Below are positions 14,899-24,289 of a stretch of 45,041 nucleotides of DNA, piece by piece. The position numbers were made by a program, and so were the translations under genes. This stretch comes from an uncultured Kiritimatiellota bacterium (GTDB lineage: Bacteria; Verrucomicrobiota; Kiritimatiellia; RFP12; UBA1067), in assembly GCA_934635045.1 (NCBI GenBank), contig CAKTZA010000027.1, positions 1 through 45,041 on the forward strand, in the 5' to 3' direction. Positions within the stretch are counted from its first letter, which is position 1. The number at the start of each line of letters is the position of its first letter. The notes below the pieces were generated by a model. The model had not been told where the DNA came from. It saw only the letters and a program-made list of their open reading frames with translations, and did no database searches.

Positions 14899-17800
14899 AT
14901 GACAAAATCATCCCTTGCGTGTGCCTTTCTGCTTTTGGTGGCGGATGCGTTCGGCGTGGCCGAGCGGATGCTGACGACGGACAATGGCGCGTGGACGTCC
15001 GAAGCCTGGACAAACGGCCTGATCTGGTCTGGACGCGTCGTGCCGGCGCATGGCGAACAGGCGACCCTACGTCCGGGCGCGAGCAAGGGGAATCTTGTCG
15101 TCTGGCTTGACGAAGACCTCACGAACGGCTTCTATCAGGTCTTGCACGCGGCGGGTGACGGCACGTCGGTCACGTTCGACGGCAATGGGCATGATGTCGT
15201 GCCGCCGACATTGGACGCGACGTCCGAAATCTCCTACATCGCGGATCGCAATGTCTTCTGGGTGCAGCCGAACCACGGGGGCAACTACGGTCAGTACTTC
15301 CGCTTCCAGAATGTCGATTCGCGCCGGGCGCCGTATCGGCTGACGAATCCGCGCTACCGCTTTGCCGTCCGGGACGGCTGCGCCGAGCTGGCGTTCCTGC
15401 GCGGCACTTACAACGTGTACGATCCGGACGGCGAAGGCTCCACAAGCCGCGTCGTCTATCTCTTCACGGACAGTTCGACGATCCCGACGGAGGTCACGTT
15501 CGCGCCCGGAACGGTCTGGCGGGTCGGCGCGGTCGACGCGAGGGGCAACAGCGTCAGCAACCGGCTGGTGATGGCGGGCGCAGACGTGCATGTCTACGGC
15601 GGCTGGAGCGACACGTACAGCGGCAGCGCGGCGGCGACGGCGAGCCTTGTCGAGCTGACGGACGGCGCCCGGCTGACGATCGACGGTTCGCTGGCCTACC
15701 TCCCCCAGGCGAGCTATGCCGCCGCGCGACTCTTCTCTGTGGCGGACGGCTCCTGCCTGACGACGAAGGGCGGCGTCGAATTCGCGACGCCGAAGACGAC
15801 GTTGCGCGTCGATCGGGCGACCTGGGACGCGTCCGGGAACCCGAACGCCTGGGCGACGTTTGACCTGTTCAGCTCGTCGTCGGCGACCGGCAGCTGCGTG
15901 GCGTTCACCAACGCCACGCTCGTCCTTGGCAAGGCCCCGCTCACGATGGGGCCGGATGCGTCGGACGTCTTGCCGCTGCCCGTCTCGTTCGTCGCCTCGC
16001 ATCTCGTGACGGCGACCGCCTCCGTCAGCTTTCGACGGGCGGACGTGACGGTCGAGGGCTCGCGCATCGAGTCGGTCTCTTCGGACGGGGCGTCGCTGAA
16101 CGTTGGCTACGGCGCGTCCGTCCGCCTTTGCGACTCGGCGGTGTCGAACATGACCATGCGCTGTGGCGGCGTTGCCGAAAGTCAAGTCGAGTCGGGCGCG
16201 ACCATCGTCTTCGAGAACGGGAGCCATTCGCTCAATCGCCTGGAGGTCGGCACGTCCGGCGCGACCGGCTCCGGGCCGAGCGTCGTCCGACTGCTGGACG
16301 GAACCGTGGCGATCGCCGGAGGCGCCGATGTCGGCGTCGCGGTGCCGGGCGCGTTGGAGCTGAAGGGCGGTCGTCTCACGGCGGCGCACGTCAATGGCGG
16401 CCGCGAAGGGACGAAGGCTGAAGCGGCGACGGCACGCCTGTCGGGCGACGGCGGAACGCTCGTGTGTACGGGGACTGATTCGCGCGCGTGGATTCACGCC
16501 TTTGATGCCGCCGAGGTCGGGGCGAACGGGCTGACGCTGGACACGAATGGCTTCGATCCGGCTGTCGATCAGGATTTCGTCAATGCGGCAGGGACTTTGG
16601 GTACGCTCGTCAAGACGGGCGCTGGCACGTTGTCGCTTTCCGTCACGGACACGTGCGTCGCGACCACGAGGGTCGATGCCGGTGCGCTGTCGCTCACGCC
16701 GACGACGGCGGACGCGTTTGCGACACGTCTGGTCGTCACGGACGGCGCGACGTTCTCGCTGGCGGACGGAAAGAAGACAGATCTGACGCTGCCGTCGCTC
16801 GACATCTCGAATGGGACGCTCTTGCTGGACGCGAGCGACGCAATCGTCGTTTGCGGCGATGCACATCTCGACGGGCTGTCTGTCCGTTTCGCGCAGACGC
16901 CGGAAACGGGGATGGCGCAGGACTTCCTGACGGTCAAGGGCACGCTTGACGAGGCCTCGCAGACGGCCGTGCGCAAGGCCATCTGCGGCAATGACCTGTC
17001 TGAGGGGACGCATGCGCGGTTCGAGACTGTCCGCGACGAGTCGACGGGCGTGTGGACGATTCGTCTGGAGGTGCGCGAAGACGTCGAGCCGCTGACGGCA
17101 TCGACGGAATGGGTCGGGCCTTCGTGGACGAGCCCGGACAGCTGGACGGACGGCGTGCCGACGGCGACGAGGGAGGCGGTCTTTCCGGCGGATTCGGTTG
17201 TCGCGGTTCCCGATGGCGCGGTCGTCGGTGCGTTGCGCTTCCGGGGCGCGGCGTCGCTTTCGGGCGCGTCGCTGGAGATCGGGTCGGAGCAGGGCGCGGC
17301 GGCGATTGCCGTCGAGGCCGGCACGGTCGAAATCGCGTGTCCGCTGGCCTTGGGCACGAGTCGCGTGCCGGTGACGGTTGCGGCAGGCGCGGCGCTGACG
17401 GTTTCGGGTGCCGTGACGGACGGCACCTTCGTCAAGACAGGCGACGGCGCCTTTGCGCTGACCGGCGAGAACTGCCTGAGAAAGGCCGTTTCACTTGCCG
17501 GAGGCTGCAACACGCTGGGCGGCGCCACGTCCGTGTTCGGCATCGACTCGCTTGCGTTGGGCGGTGGCACGCTGGCGACGTTGGCTCCGCTGACTCTGCC
17601 GCAGACGCGCGTCGCGGCGGTCCCTGCGGACGAGCCGCAGATCGTCAGGACAGATGCGGACACGACGATGGGGCCGCTGGACGTCACGGGCCTTTTCCTC
17701 AAGCGAGGGGCGGGCAAGCTGACGATCGACTATTCGTCCGAGACGGTCTCGCACGTTCTCACGACGGTGAAGACGGACGGGAAGACGGATGAAGGCGCCG

Positions 17801-19140
17801 CAGTCGGGCTGCCGCACGACCCGGAGGACGCCTATTCGTTTCCGCCTGACGGCTCGGCGCCAGACGGCGGCTTTGCGGGCCTGACGGTCGCCGAGGGCGA
17901 GCTTGTCCTCAAGGGGAACCCGGCCAGCCCGACGGAGCAGAAGGTCAACGGCTCCCTGCTGATCGGCATGCGCACGCCGGACGGCACGGCGCAGCCGTCG
18001 TTGACGCTGGACGGGATCCGCGTCCGGCATCATGGCTACGGGCGCGCCTGGATCGGGCTGGGCGCGGGCGGCGCGGGCAGTTTCGTGCGGTCGCCGACGC
18101 TTCGGCTCGTCAACGGCGCCTATCTCATCGCGGAAAGCACGGGCCTGGGCTACGGGTCCCGTGCCGGCGACGACTTCGAGCCGACGCTGGCGCTGACGAA
18201 CAGCACGATCCTGGCGATCTCGCAGCTCATCTGGTCGAGCAGCCGCGATCTTGCGCACCCGGCGAAGATCCGGGCCAAGGACGCGACGCTTCTGGGCGCT
18301 GGATGCGCCGTCTACATTGCCGGCGCCGTCGATGCCGACATTGACCACTCGCTCGTCGCCGAGAACGAAAGCGACTGCGGTTCGTTCGCCGTCCAGTCGT
18401 ATGGGCTTGGGACCATCGGCGGACGGATCGTCCTGCGCAACGGTTCGCGCTTCCGCATCGATCGCTTTGACGTGACGAAGCTGGAGAGGGATCTGTCCCT
18501 CGTCTTCGACGATTCCGAATGGGACTGGGGCGGCGGCGACTTCACGCTGTCCTTCCCGGAGACGCTGGACGCAGGCCTCTTCCGCGTCACGATGCGCGGA
18601 CGCGGCCTGCGCGTCGTGCCGACGGCGGGGCACACCCTGACGCTCGCCCATCCGCTCGTCGGCGACGGAGGCTTTTGCGTCTGCGGCGAGGGGACGGTTG
18701 CCTTCGGCGCGGGGGCCTATCGGTTCGCTGGCCCGGCTTGCGCCACGTCCGGCACGATCGATCTCGCGTCCGCCGGAACGGTGTCCGGAGCGGCATTCGG
18801 TGGCGGGGACGGCGTGATTCGGGGTGGTTCGCTGGCGCGGGCGACCGTTGCACTTGAGGTCGATGGCACGGGTGTGGCTACGAACGGCGTTCCGCATTTC
18901 GCGGACTGCACATTCACGGGTGCGGTCAGGGTTGATCTCGGCCGCACGGAAGAGGAGCCGCTTGACAGCCTTCCGCAGGACGTTCTGGTCGCTCGCTATT
19001 CCGGGACGACGGCGCCATCGGCTGTGCTCTGGCGTCTGCGCGGCACGGGGCTTCGCCATGTGCGCGGTGTTTTCCGCGTCCAAGACGGCGAGGTGCGCAT
19101 GGACGCCGTGCCGTGTGGAGCGATTCTCATTGTGCGCTGA
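14899..19140 (+). CDS. Giant secreted beta-helix (autotransporter-repeat-like) protein
   Basis: This is a 1413-residue secreted protein of unknown function. A signal peptide (residues 1-19, LACAFLLLVADAFG) is followed by long Gly/Thr/Val/Asp-rich, strand-forming sequence typical of right-handed beta-helices. Motifs like those of autotransporter-associated repeats recur: LVKTGAGTLSLS (about residue 572), FVKTGDGAFALTG (about 845) and LKRGAGKLTID (about 934). WVGPSWTSPDSWTDGVP near residue 737 starts a second helical section. No outer-membrane barrel domain is present. The protein ends ...VPCGAILIVR, which resembles the end of the protein at 27488. It starts after a GAAAGAGGG Shine-Dalgarno, 16 bases after the previous gene. 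It is likely a surface adhesin, glycan binder or lyase. Confidence 0.75.
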   Translation: MTKSSLACAFLLLVADAFGVAERMLTTDNGAWTSEAWTNGLIWSGRVVPAHGEQATLRPGASKGNLVVWLDEDLTNGFYQVLHAAGDGTSVTFDGNGHDVVPPTLDATSEISYIADRNVFWVQPNHGGNYGQYFRFQNVDSRRAPYRLTNPRYRFAVRDGCAELAFLRGTYNVYDPDGEGSTSRVVYLFTDSSTIPTEVTFAPGTVWRVGAVDARGNSVSNRLVMAGADVHVYGGWSDTYSGSAAATASLVELTDGARLTIDGSLAYLPQASYAAARLFSVADGSCLTTKGGVEFATPKTTLRVDRATWDASGNPNAWATFDLFSSSSATGSCVAFTNATLVLGKAPLTMGPDASDVLPLPVSFVASHLVTATASVSFRRADVTVEGSRIESVSSDGASLNVGYGASVRLCDSAVSNMTMRCGGVAESQVESGATIVFENGSHSLNRLEVGTSGATGSGPSVVRLLDGTVAIAGGADVGVAVPGALELKGGRLTAAHVNGGREGTKAEAATARLSGDGGTLVCTGTDSRAWIHAFDAAEVGANGLTLDTNGFDPAVDQDFVNAAGTLGTLVKTGAGTLSLSVTDTCVATTRVDAGALSLTPTTADAFATRLVVTDGATFSLADGKKTDLTLPSLDISNGTLLLDASDAIVVCGDAHLDGLSVRFAQTPETGMAQDFLTVKGTLDEASQTAVRKAICGNDLSEGTHARFETVRDESTGVWTIRLEVREDVEPLTASTEWVGPSWTSPDSWTDGVPTATREAVFPADSVVAVPDGAVVGALRFRGAASLSGASLEIGSEQGAAAIAVEAGTVEIACPLALGTSRVPVTVAAGAALTVSGAVTDGTFVKTGDGAFALTGENCLRKAVSLAGGCNTLGGATSVFGIDSLALGGGTLATLAPLTLPQTRVAAVPADEPQIVRTDADTTMGPLDVTGLFLKRGAGKLTIDYSSETVSHVLTTVKTDGKTDEGAAVGLPHDPEDAYSFPPDGSAPDGGFAGLTVAEGELVLKGNPASPTEQKVNGSLLIGMRTPDGTAQPSLTLDGIRVRHHGYGRAWIGLGAGGAGSFVRSPTLRLVNGAYLIAESTGLGYGSRAGDDFEPTLALTNSTILAISQLIWSSSRDLAHPAKIRAKDATLLGAGCAVYIAGAVDADIDHSLVAENESDCGSFAVQSYGLGTIGGRIVLRNGSRFRIDRFDVTKLERDLSLVFDDSEWDWGGGDFTLSFPETLDAGLFRVTMRGRGLRVVPTAGHTLTLAHPLVGDGGFCVCGEGTVAFGAGAYRFAGPACATSGTIDLASAGTVSGAAFGGGDGVIRGGSLARATVALEVDGTGVATNGVPHFADCTFTGAVRVDLGRTEEEPLDSLPQDVLVARYSGTTAPSAVLWRLRGTGLRHVRGVFRVQDGEVRMDAVPCGAILIVR

Positions 19141-19151
19141 AGGGGATATCC

Positions 19152-19775
19152 ATGAAGAGAAAGGTCCGCATCCTGATCGCCGACGACCATGCGCTCATCC
19201 GTTCCGGCATCGCGTCCGTGGTGCAGTTCGAGCGCGACCTGGAGGTCGTGGGCGAGGCGGAGGACGGCGAAGAGGCCGTGCGGCAGGTGGGTTCCCTGAA
19301 ACCGGATGTCGTCGTGATGGATCTCATGATGCCGACGCTTGACGGCGTGTCGGCGATCGGGCGGCTGGTGCAGGAGGCTCCGGCGGCGCATGTGCTGGCG
19401 TTGACCAGCAGCTGCGATCCGGCGGAGGTTCGCCGGGCCGTCGTGGCCGGTGCCCGAGGCGTCGTCTTCAAGGACGAGCCGAACGAGCGCATCATCGAGG
19501 CGGTGCGCGTCCTGGCGGCGGGCGGCGAGTTCTTTTCCGAAAGGGCTCGCAGGTTCCTGTCGGACGCCGAGGCCGAGGAGGCTCTTTCGGCGCGTCAGGT
19601 GGAGATTCTCGACCTGTCTATGCGTGGGTTCAACACCAACGACATCGCGTGTCGGTTCGGCATGTCGGCCAGCGGGGTCAAGAAGCATTTCATCCGCATC
19701 TTCGCCAAGCTTGGCGCCGCGACCCGCACGGAGGCCGTAGCCGTCGCCTTGCGGAAGCACATCCTGAAGACATGA
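19152..19775 (+). CDS. NarL/FixJ-type response regulator
   Basis: This is a 207-residue two-component response regulator. In the receiver domain (residues 5-120), acidic D11-D12 and D57 (in VVVMDLMMP) form the phosphorylation site, with Thr in LALTS and Lys in VVFKDE as switch residues. The LuxR-type HTH is at about residues 143-205 (LSARQVEILDLSMRGFNTNDIACRFGMSASGVKKH). I start at MKRKVRI, preceded by AAGGGGATATCC. The stop overlaps the start of the kinase by four bases (ATGA), so they form a pair. It lies inside the polysaccharide unit and probably controls it or related loci. Confidence 0.95.
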   Translation: MKRKVRILIADDHALIRSGIASVVQFERDLEVVGEAEDGEEAVRQVGSLKPDVVVMDLMMPTLDGVSAIGRLVQEAPAAHVLALTSSCDPAEVRRAVVAGARGVVFKDEPNERIIEAVRVLAAGGEFFSERARRFLSDAEAEEALSARQVEILDLSMRGFNTNDIACRFGMSASGVKKHFIRIFAKLGAATRTEAVAVALRKHILKT

Positions 19776-21841
19776 CGGCTTCCGCGATCCTCCTGGCCGT
19801 CCTGTCGGTCGGCGCGACGGCGGCGACTGAGGATCCGAACGCTTCGGTGACGTCCGTCGTCCAGCTGGCGGCGCTGTCGGACGCGGACTACGTCCGAGGC
19901 TGCCGTTTCCGCATCGTGGGAACGGTGACGTATGCCGCCGGGTCGTCGTTTGTCGTGGACGACGGAGCGGGGCGGCTGGATTTCGCCTGCGACTGGCGTC
20001 CGCCGCAGCCGGGCGACCGCGTCCGCATCGCCGGCAGCCTCTTCACGGACCGGCTTCGGCGTAGGGCTCGCTGGGTGCGGGATGCCGACATTGTTGGCCG
20101 GGGGCCGGTCCCGTCGCCGGCCGAGGCGACGATCGCCGAGCTGCGCGCGGGGCGGTTCGACTATGCCGAAGTGACGGTCAGAGGTTCGGTTCTCGACGCC
20201 TTTCGCGACGAGATTGACCCAGATGTCTGGGTGCTCGTTCTGGGTGACGGCGACCGAAGCCTGCCGGTCGTCATGGGCGAGGCTGTCCGCGCCTCGGCGA
20301 ACCTGGCCGATTTCGTCGGTGCGGAGATTTGCGCGCGCGGACTTTCCCTGCCGCATTTGGGCGGCTACCGCATCTTCTACGGGCCGGGGCTCAGCGTGAA
20401 GGCGCTTGCCGACCTGAAGCGGATCGGCTCGGCGAAGTCGACGCCCTTCGACGTGCCGACGCTCGACGCCCTGCACCATGTCGCGCCGGAACACCTTGCT
20501 TCGCTCGGACGTCGGCGCGTGACGGGGCGTGTCCGGGCGACATGGCGAGGCGACCGCTTCGCCCTGTCCGTGTCGGACACGGGCCTCATGATCGTGCAGG
20601 TCGCCGGTGGACTTGCGCCGCCGACCTGCGGGATGTGCGTTGAAGTCGTCGGATTCCCCTGCACGGATCTCTTTTCGGTCAACCTGACGGGTGCACGATG
20701 GCGTCCGGCGAGGGTTGTCCCGCAACCGGACGAGACGCCGACAGATGTCACGGTTCGCCTGCTGACGGCGGATGCGCGGGGACGTCGCCGCCTGGCGCCG
20801 CAGTTCCACGGGCGGCTTGTCCGGGTTCAGGGTATCGTCCGCTCGCTGGCGGTTGACGGCGGCGGCATGCTGATTGAGGACGCGGGCGTCGGCGTTCGGC
20901 TGGAGACGGTCGGCGTGTCGGGCGATTTCTCGACGATTCGGCTGGGAAGCCATGTCGAGGCCGTCGGCCTCTGCCTCCTGCAGACGGATGTCTGGCGGCC
21001 CGACGGGCTTTTCCCGCATACGCGCGGCATTCGCATCGTGCCGCGTTCGGCGGCAGACGTGAAGGTTCTTCTTGAGCCGCCCTGGTGGACGCCGGAACGG
21101 ATGGTTCTGATGGCGTTGGCGTTCGTTGCGGCGTTGGGCGGCGTCCTCGTCTGGAATCGCGTGCTGAGCGGGATTGTCCTGCGGCGCAGTCAGGCGCTGC
21201 TCAAGGAGCAGATCACCCATGTCGGCGCGGTGCTGCGCACGGAAGAGCGTACGCGCCTGGCCGTTGAGCTGCACGATTCGCTTTCGCAGGCCCTGGCCGG
21301 CGTGGCGCTGCGCCTCACGGCCGCCCGGAAGGCCGTCGAAATCGCGCCGGAATGCGTGCGCGGACAGCTGGCGGCGGCCGATCGGCTGCTGCAGTCGTGC
21401 CGGTCGGAGCTGCGCGGCTGTCTCATGGACCTGCGCAGCGACGCGCTGGACGAGCCGGATTTCGAGGTCGCCGTGCGCAAGACGGTCGAAGGGGCGTCGG
21501 GTGACGCGCAGGTGGAGGTTCGGTTCGCCGGTGCGCGCGCGCAGTTCGGCGACACGGTGGCGCATGCCGTGCTGCGCATCGTGCGCGAGCTCGCGTCGAA
21601 TGCCGTGCGGCACGGGCGGGCCGGCAGTCTGCGTGTCGTCGGCGCGTGTGCAGACGGCAAGCTGGCTTTTTCCGTGGCGGATGACGGCTGCGGCTTTGAT
21701 CCGGCGGGCGCGCCTGGCGTTTCGGACGGCCATTTCGGGCTGTCCGGCATCCGCGAGCGCGTGCGTACGCTGGGTGGGTCATTTCGGATCCTGTCGGCCG
21801 CAGGGCAGGGGTGCCGTGCGGAAGTCGAGATCCCTCTCTGA
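19772..21841 (+). CDS. HisKA_3 sensor histidine kinase with signal peptide and OB-fold-like sensor
   Basis: This is a 689-residue membrane kinase. A signal peptide (residues 1-18) is followed by about 420 extracytoplasmic residues with four OB-fold-like segments starting near residues 45, 132, 250 and 350 (for example FRIVGTVTYAAGSSFVVDDGAG and VRVQGIVRSLAVDGGGMLIEDAG). One membrane helix lies near 444-464. The HisKA_3 domain has phospho-acceptor H501 in VELHDSLSQALAG. The ATPase has ASNAVRHG, DDGCGFD and HFGLSGIRERV. It pairs with the NarL-type regulator upstream. OB-like sensors of this kind are known in PVC bacteria, but I know of no defined ligand; a glycan is my inference from the neighbours. 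Confidence 0.88.
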   Translation: MTASAILLAVLSVGATAATEDPNASVTSVVQLAALSDADYVRGCRFRIVGTVTYAAGSSFVVDDGAGRLDFACDWRPPQPGDRVRIAGSLFTDRLRRRARWVRDADIVGRGPVPSPAEATIAELRAGRFDYAEVTVRGSVLDAFRDEIDPDVWVLVLGDGDRSLPVVMGEAVRASANLADFVGAEICARGLSLPHLGGYRIFYGPGLSVKALADLKRIGSAKSTPFDVPTLDALHHVAPEHLASLGRRRVTGRVRATWRGDRFALSVSDTGLMIVQVAGGLAPPTCGMCVEVVGFPCTDLFSVNLTGARWRPARVVPQPDETPTDVTVRLLTADARGRRRLAPQFHGRLVRVQGIVRSLAVDGGGMLIEDAGVGVRLETVGVSGDFSTIRLGSHVEAVGLCLLQTDVWRPDGLFPHTRGIRIVPRSAADVKVLLEPPWWTPERMVLMALAFVAALGGVLVWNRVLSGIVLRRSQALLKEQITHVGAVLRTEERTRLAVELHDSLSQALAGVALRLTAARKAVEIAPECVRGQLAAADRLLQSCRSELRGCLMDLRSDALDEPDFEVAVRKTVEGASGDAQVEVRFAGARAQFGDTVAHAVLRIVRELASNAVRHGRAGSLRVVGACADGKLAFSVADDGCGFDPAGAPGVSDGHFGLSGIRERVRTLGGSFRILSAAGQGCRAEVEIPL

Positions 21842-21870
21842 CGAGACGGAGAAAGGAAACTGGAGAAGCG

Positions 21871-24162
21871 ATGAAGACGAACATGACGATACGACTGGCC
21901 CTGTCGGTGGGGCTTGGGATGCTCGGCGGCGGCGTGCGTGCCGAACTGGGACGCGACACGTTGGAGCGTGCATGGGAAGTGGCGGTGGATCGTGCCGCCG
22001 TCACGTTCAATGCTCCGAACGGCCCGGCCTGCTTTCGCACGAACCGCCTTTGGAACGGGTCGATCATGACCAACCGCTTCACGACGGGGCGGCCGGAATA
22101 CGTGATGCCGTTCGGTGCGGGCGACCTGTCGGCGATGGCGAGCTTCGGGGCGGACACGCTTGAGCTTCACCTCTCGTCCGCGAGTTGGTTGACGCCGAAG
22201 CCGATCTCGCCGGACGATCCCCTGCCGCAGTTCAAGTCGCCCGGACACGTCAGCGTACGTTTCGCCGACTTGCGGACGAACGACTTCACGCGCTATGCGC
22301 TGACGATGGACATGAGGCGCGGACGCCTCCTGCTGGACGCGGCGACGGCACGTGGGCCGATCCGCGCGGAGATGTTCGGCGACCGGGCGAGCGGGGCGCT
22401 GGTGGTTGAAGTCGAGGACGGGCGTGCGGATGTCGCGGCGCCGTGCGTCACGTCCGATCGTCGGCACGAGACGCTCGCGGTCGTGACGCCGCCTGCGCCG
22501 ACGAACGGCTTTCGCGTCGCGATCGGGCTCACGCCCGCCGCCGCGCGGCAGGCGGCGGACGCACCGCGTGCGGCGTTGACGGCGGCGCGCGACCGCTGGT
22601 GGCGCGCATTCTGGGCGCGCGGCTCTGTGCGGCTGGAGGGCGATGCCGATGCGGCCCTGCTTGAGCGCGCGTGGCACGTGAACCTCTATTCGTATGCCAA
22701 CGTCGGCTTCGCGGAGATGCCGCCGAAGTTCAACGGAGGACCGGGCATCGTCTTCGACGACGTGCGCTGCTGGGGGCGCGACGTCTGGTGGCAGAACACG
22801 CGCGAGCTCATCTGGCCGATGGCGGCGGCGGGCCATGCCGACTTCGCGCGGCGCTACCTCGCGTTTTTCGCCGACTGCCTGGCCAACCTGCGCCGGGACG
22901 CGCCGCCGGAGCTCGCGGCGCATCCCGGCGCCGTCGTCCTGAGCGAGACGATGTGCCTGCTCCGCTCGCCGCTCTTCGCGCCGACGAACCTGCCGCCCTA
23001 CGACGTCGCCGCCCCCTACCGGCTGCCGAGCGCGGCTGAACGCGCCGAGGCGACGCGTCTCCGACGCGGCCGTCGTGTCGCGCACACGTCGCACGTCTTC
23101 TCGTCCGGCACGGAACTGCTTCAGCAGATGGTCGACTACGTCCGCTTCACGGGCGACAGGTCGTTCCTGCCGCGCATCGCCGCCTGGCTGCGGTCGCAGA
23201 CGGAACTCTATCTGCTGCTGTTGGAAGAGGAGTCGGACGGACGGTACCATGTCCACGCGACGAACGTAAACGAATCATGGTTCCTGGCCGACGACAGCTG
23301 TGTCGACTTGGCGGCCGCGCGCATCTGCCTGTCGCTCACGTCCGCACACGGTCGGGGGTTCGGCTTCCCGGAGACGCTTGTCGCGGCGGCGGACGACCGG
23401 CTGGCGCGTCTCGCGGACTATCCGCGCGGACGACCGTATGACGGCCATTATTCGGCGCGCGGGCTTTTCTTCGCCGAAGGCGACGAGGTGTATCATCCGT
23501 GCCGTCTCGCGCCCGGCATGCGCAAGCGCAACTCCGAAATGAACGAGCTCTACCTGGTGCACCCGTTCGCCATGGGCGAGGTCTGCGGGACGGAGGCCGG
23601 GCGCGCGCGGATGGACGGGGTCTTCCCGCTGGCGTTCGCGCTTGCGAAGGCCCAGTACGACGGCGGTGCGGGCTGGGGGTGGCTGCCGATCGGCGTGGCG
23701 GCCGCCCGGTACGGGTTGCCTGAGGCGGCGGCGCTTGTCGCGGATCACGCGCGGCAGACCTGTCGGTGGCCGTATGGCGGCGGCAAGTCTCCCGGCGCGA
23801 AGCTGTATCTGGGCGCGGCAGTCGAGGACACGGTCTACCTGGACGGATCGAGCGTCGTGCAGACGGGCGTTCAGGAGCTCCTGATGCAGAGCCATGCCGA
23901 CGAGCCGTCGTCCGACCTGTTCGCGGGCGGGCCCGTGCGCTTCCTCCCGGCTGGCGTCCCGAAAGGTTGGAAGGGGGCGTTCCGCCTGCTGGCGCGTGGC
24001 GGATTCCTTGTCGAAGCCACGTTTTCGGGTGGTCGCGTGACGGGTGCGGAAGTGACCAGCCTGCGGGGCGGCACGTTCGTCTGGATCGATCCATCGACTG
24101 GCAGACGCCGTGTGCGAGAGACGAGCCGAGGCGAACGGTTCTCCCTTGTCACGGGCGAGTGA
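21871..24162 (+). CDS. GH95-like six-hairpin glycosidase
   Basis: This is a 763-residue secreted protein with a signal peptide (about residues 1-24, ending GGGVRA). Residues 40-230 resemble the N-terminal beta-sandwich of GH95-type enzymes (RLWNGSIMTNRF, VMPFGAGDLSAMASFGADTLELHLSS). From about residue 250 comes an alpha/alpha six-hairpin barrel, with FDDVRCWGRDVWWQNTRELIWP and HATNVNESWFLADDS as candidate active-site stretches. GH95 includes alpha-L-fucosidases and galactosidases, but the match is distant (DUF5703/GH95-like), so the sugar is unknown. ATG 21871 is preceded by GGAGAAGCG. It is the last gene of the unit, and a GC-rich 127-base gap with small hairpins follows. Confidence 0.75.
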   Translation: MKTNMTIRLALSVGLGMLGGGVRAELGRDTLERAWEVAVDRAAVTFNAPNGPACFRTNRLWNGSIMTNRFTTGRPEYVMPFGAGDLSAMASFGADTLELHLSSASWLTPKPISPDDPLPQFKSPGHVSVRFADLRTNDFTRYALTMDMRRGRLLLDAATARGPIRAEMFGDRASGALVVEVEDGRADVAAPCVTSDRRHETLAVVTPPAPTNGFRVAIGLTPAAARQAADAPRAALTAARDRWWRAFWARGSVRLEGDADAALLERAWHVNLYSYANVGFAEMPPKFNGGPGIVFDDVRCWGRDVWWQNTRELIWPMAAAGHADFARRYLAFFADCLANLRRDAPPELAAHPGAVVLSETMCLLRSPLFAPTNLPPYDVAAPYRLPSAAERAEATRLRRGRRVAHTSHVFSSGTELLQQMVDYVRFTGDRSFLPRIAAWLRSQTELYLLLLEEESDGRYHVHATNVNESWFLADDSCVDLAAARICLSLTSAHGRGFGFPETLVAAADDRLARLADYPRGRPYDGHYSARGLFFAEGDEVYHPCRLAPGMRKRNSEMNELYLVHPFAMGEVCGTEAGRARMDGVFPLAFALAKAQYDGGAGWGWLPIGVAAARYGLPEAAALVADHARQTCRWPYGGGKSPGAKLYLGAAVEDTVYLDGSSVVQTGVQELLMQSHADEPSSDLFAGGPVRFLPAGVPKGWKGAFRLLARGGFLVEATFSGGRVTGAEVTSLRGGTFVWIDPSTGRRRVRETSRGERFSLVTGE

Positions 24163-24254
24163 GGGTCGGCGCCTTGCGGCGCGGCGCGCGTTGCGCGAAG
24201 TCCGGTCGGCCGTCGGGCGATGAAGGGCGGCGGACGCCCTGTGGGCCGGCCCGA

Positions 24255-24283
24255 TTGACAGGCGGACGGGCGCATGATATCAT
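24255..24283 (+). promoter_or_regulatory. Near-consensus sigma-70 promoter of the pseudouridine synthase gene
   Basis: TTGACA (24255-24260), a 17-base spacer ending in TGA, and TATCAT (24278-24283) lie in line. The ATG is six bases further on, so the mRNA should be leaderless. A perfect palindrome GGGCCGGCCC (24243-24252) lies two bases before the -35. This is the best full promoter in the window. Confidence 0.78.
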
Positions 24284-24289
24284 ACCGCC

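Noticed and set aside
24163..24254. Small gene in the GC-rich gap after the GH95-like gene
   Set aside because: There is no frame with a start and sensible composition, only short GC-rich hairpins.
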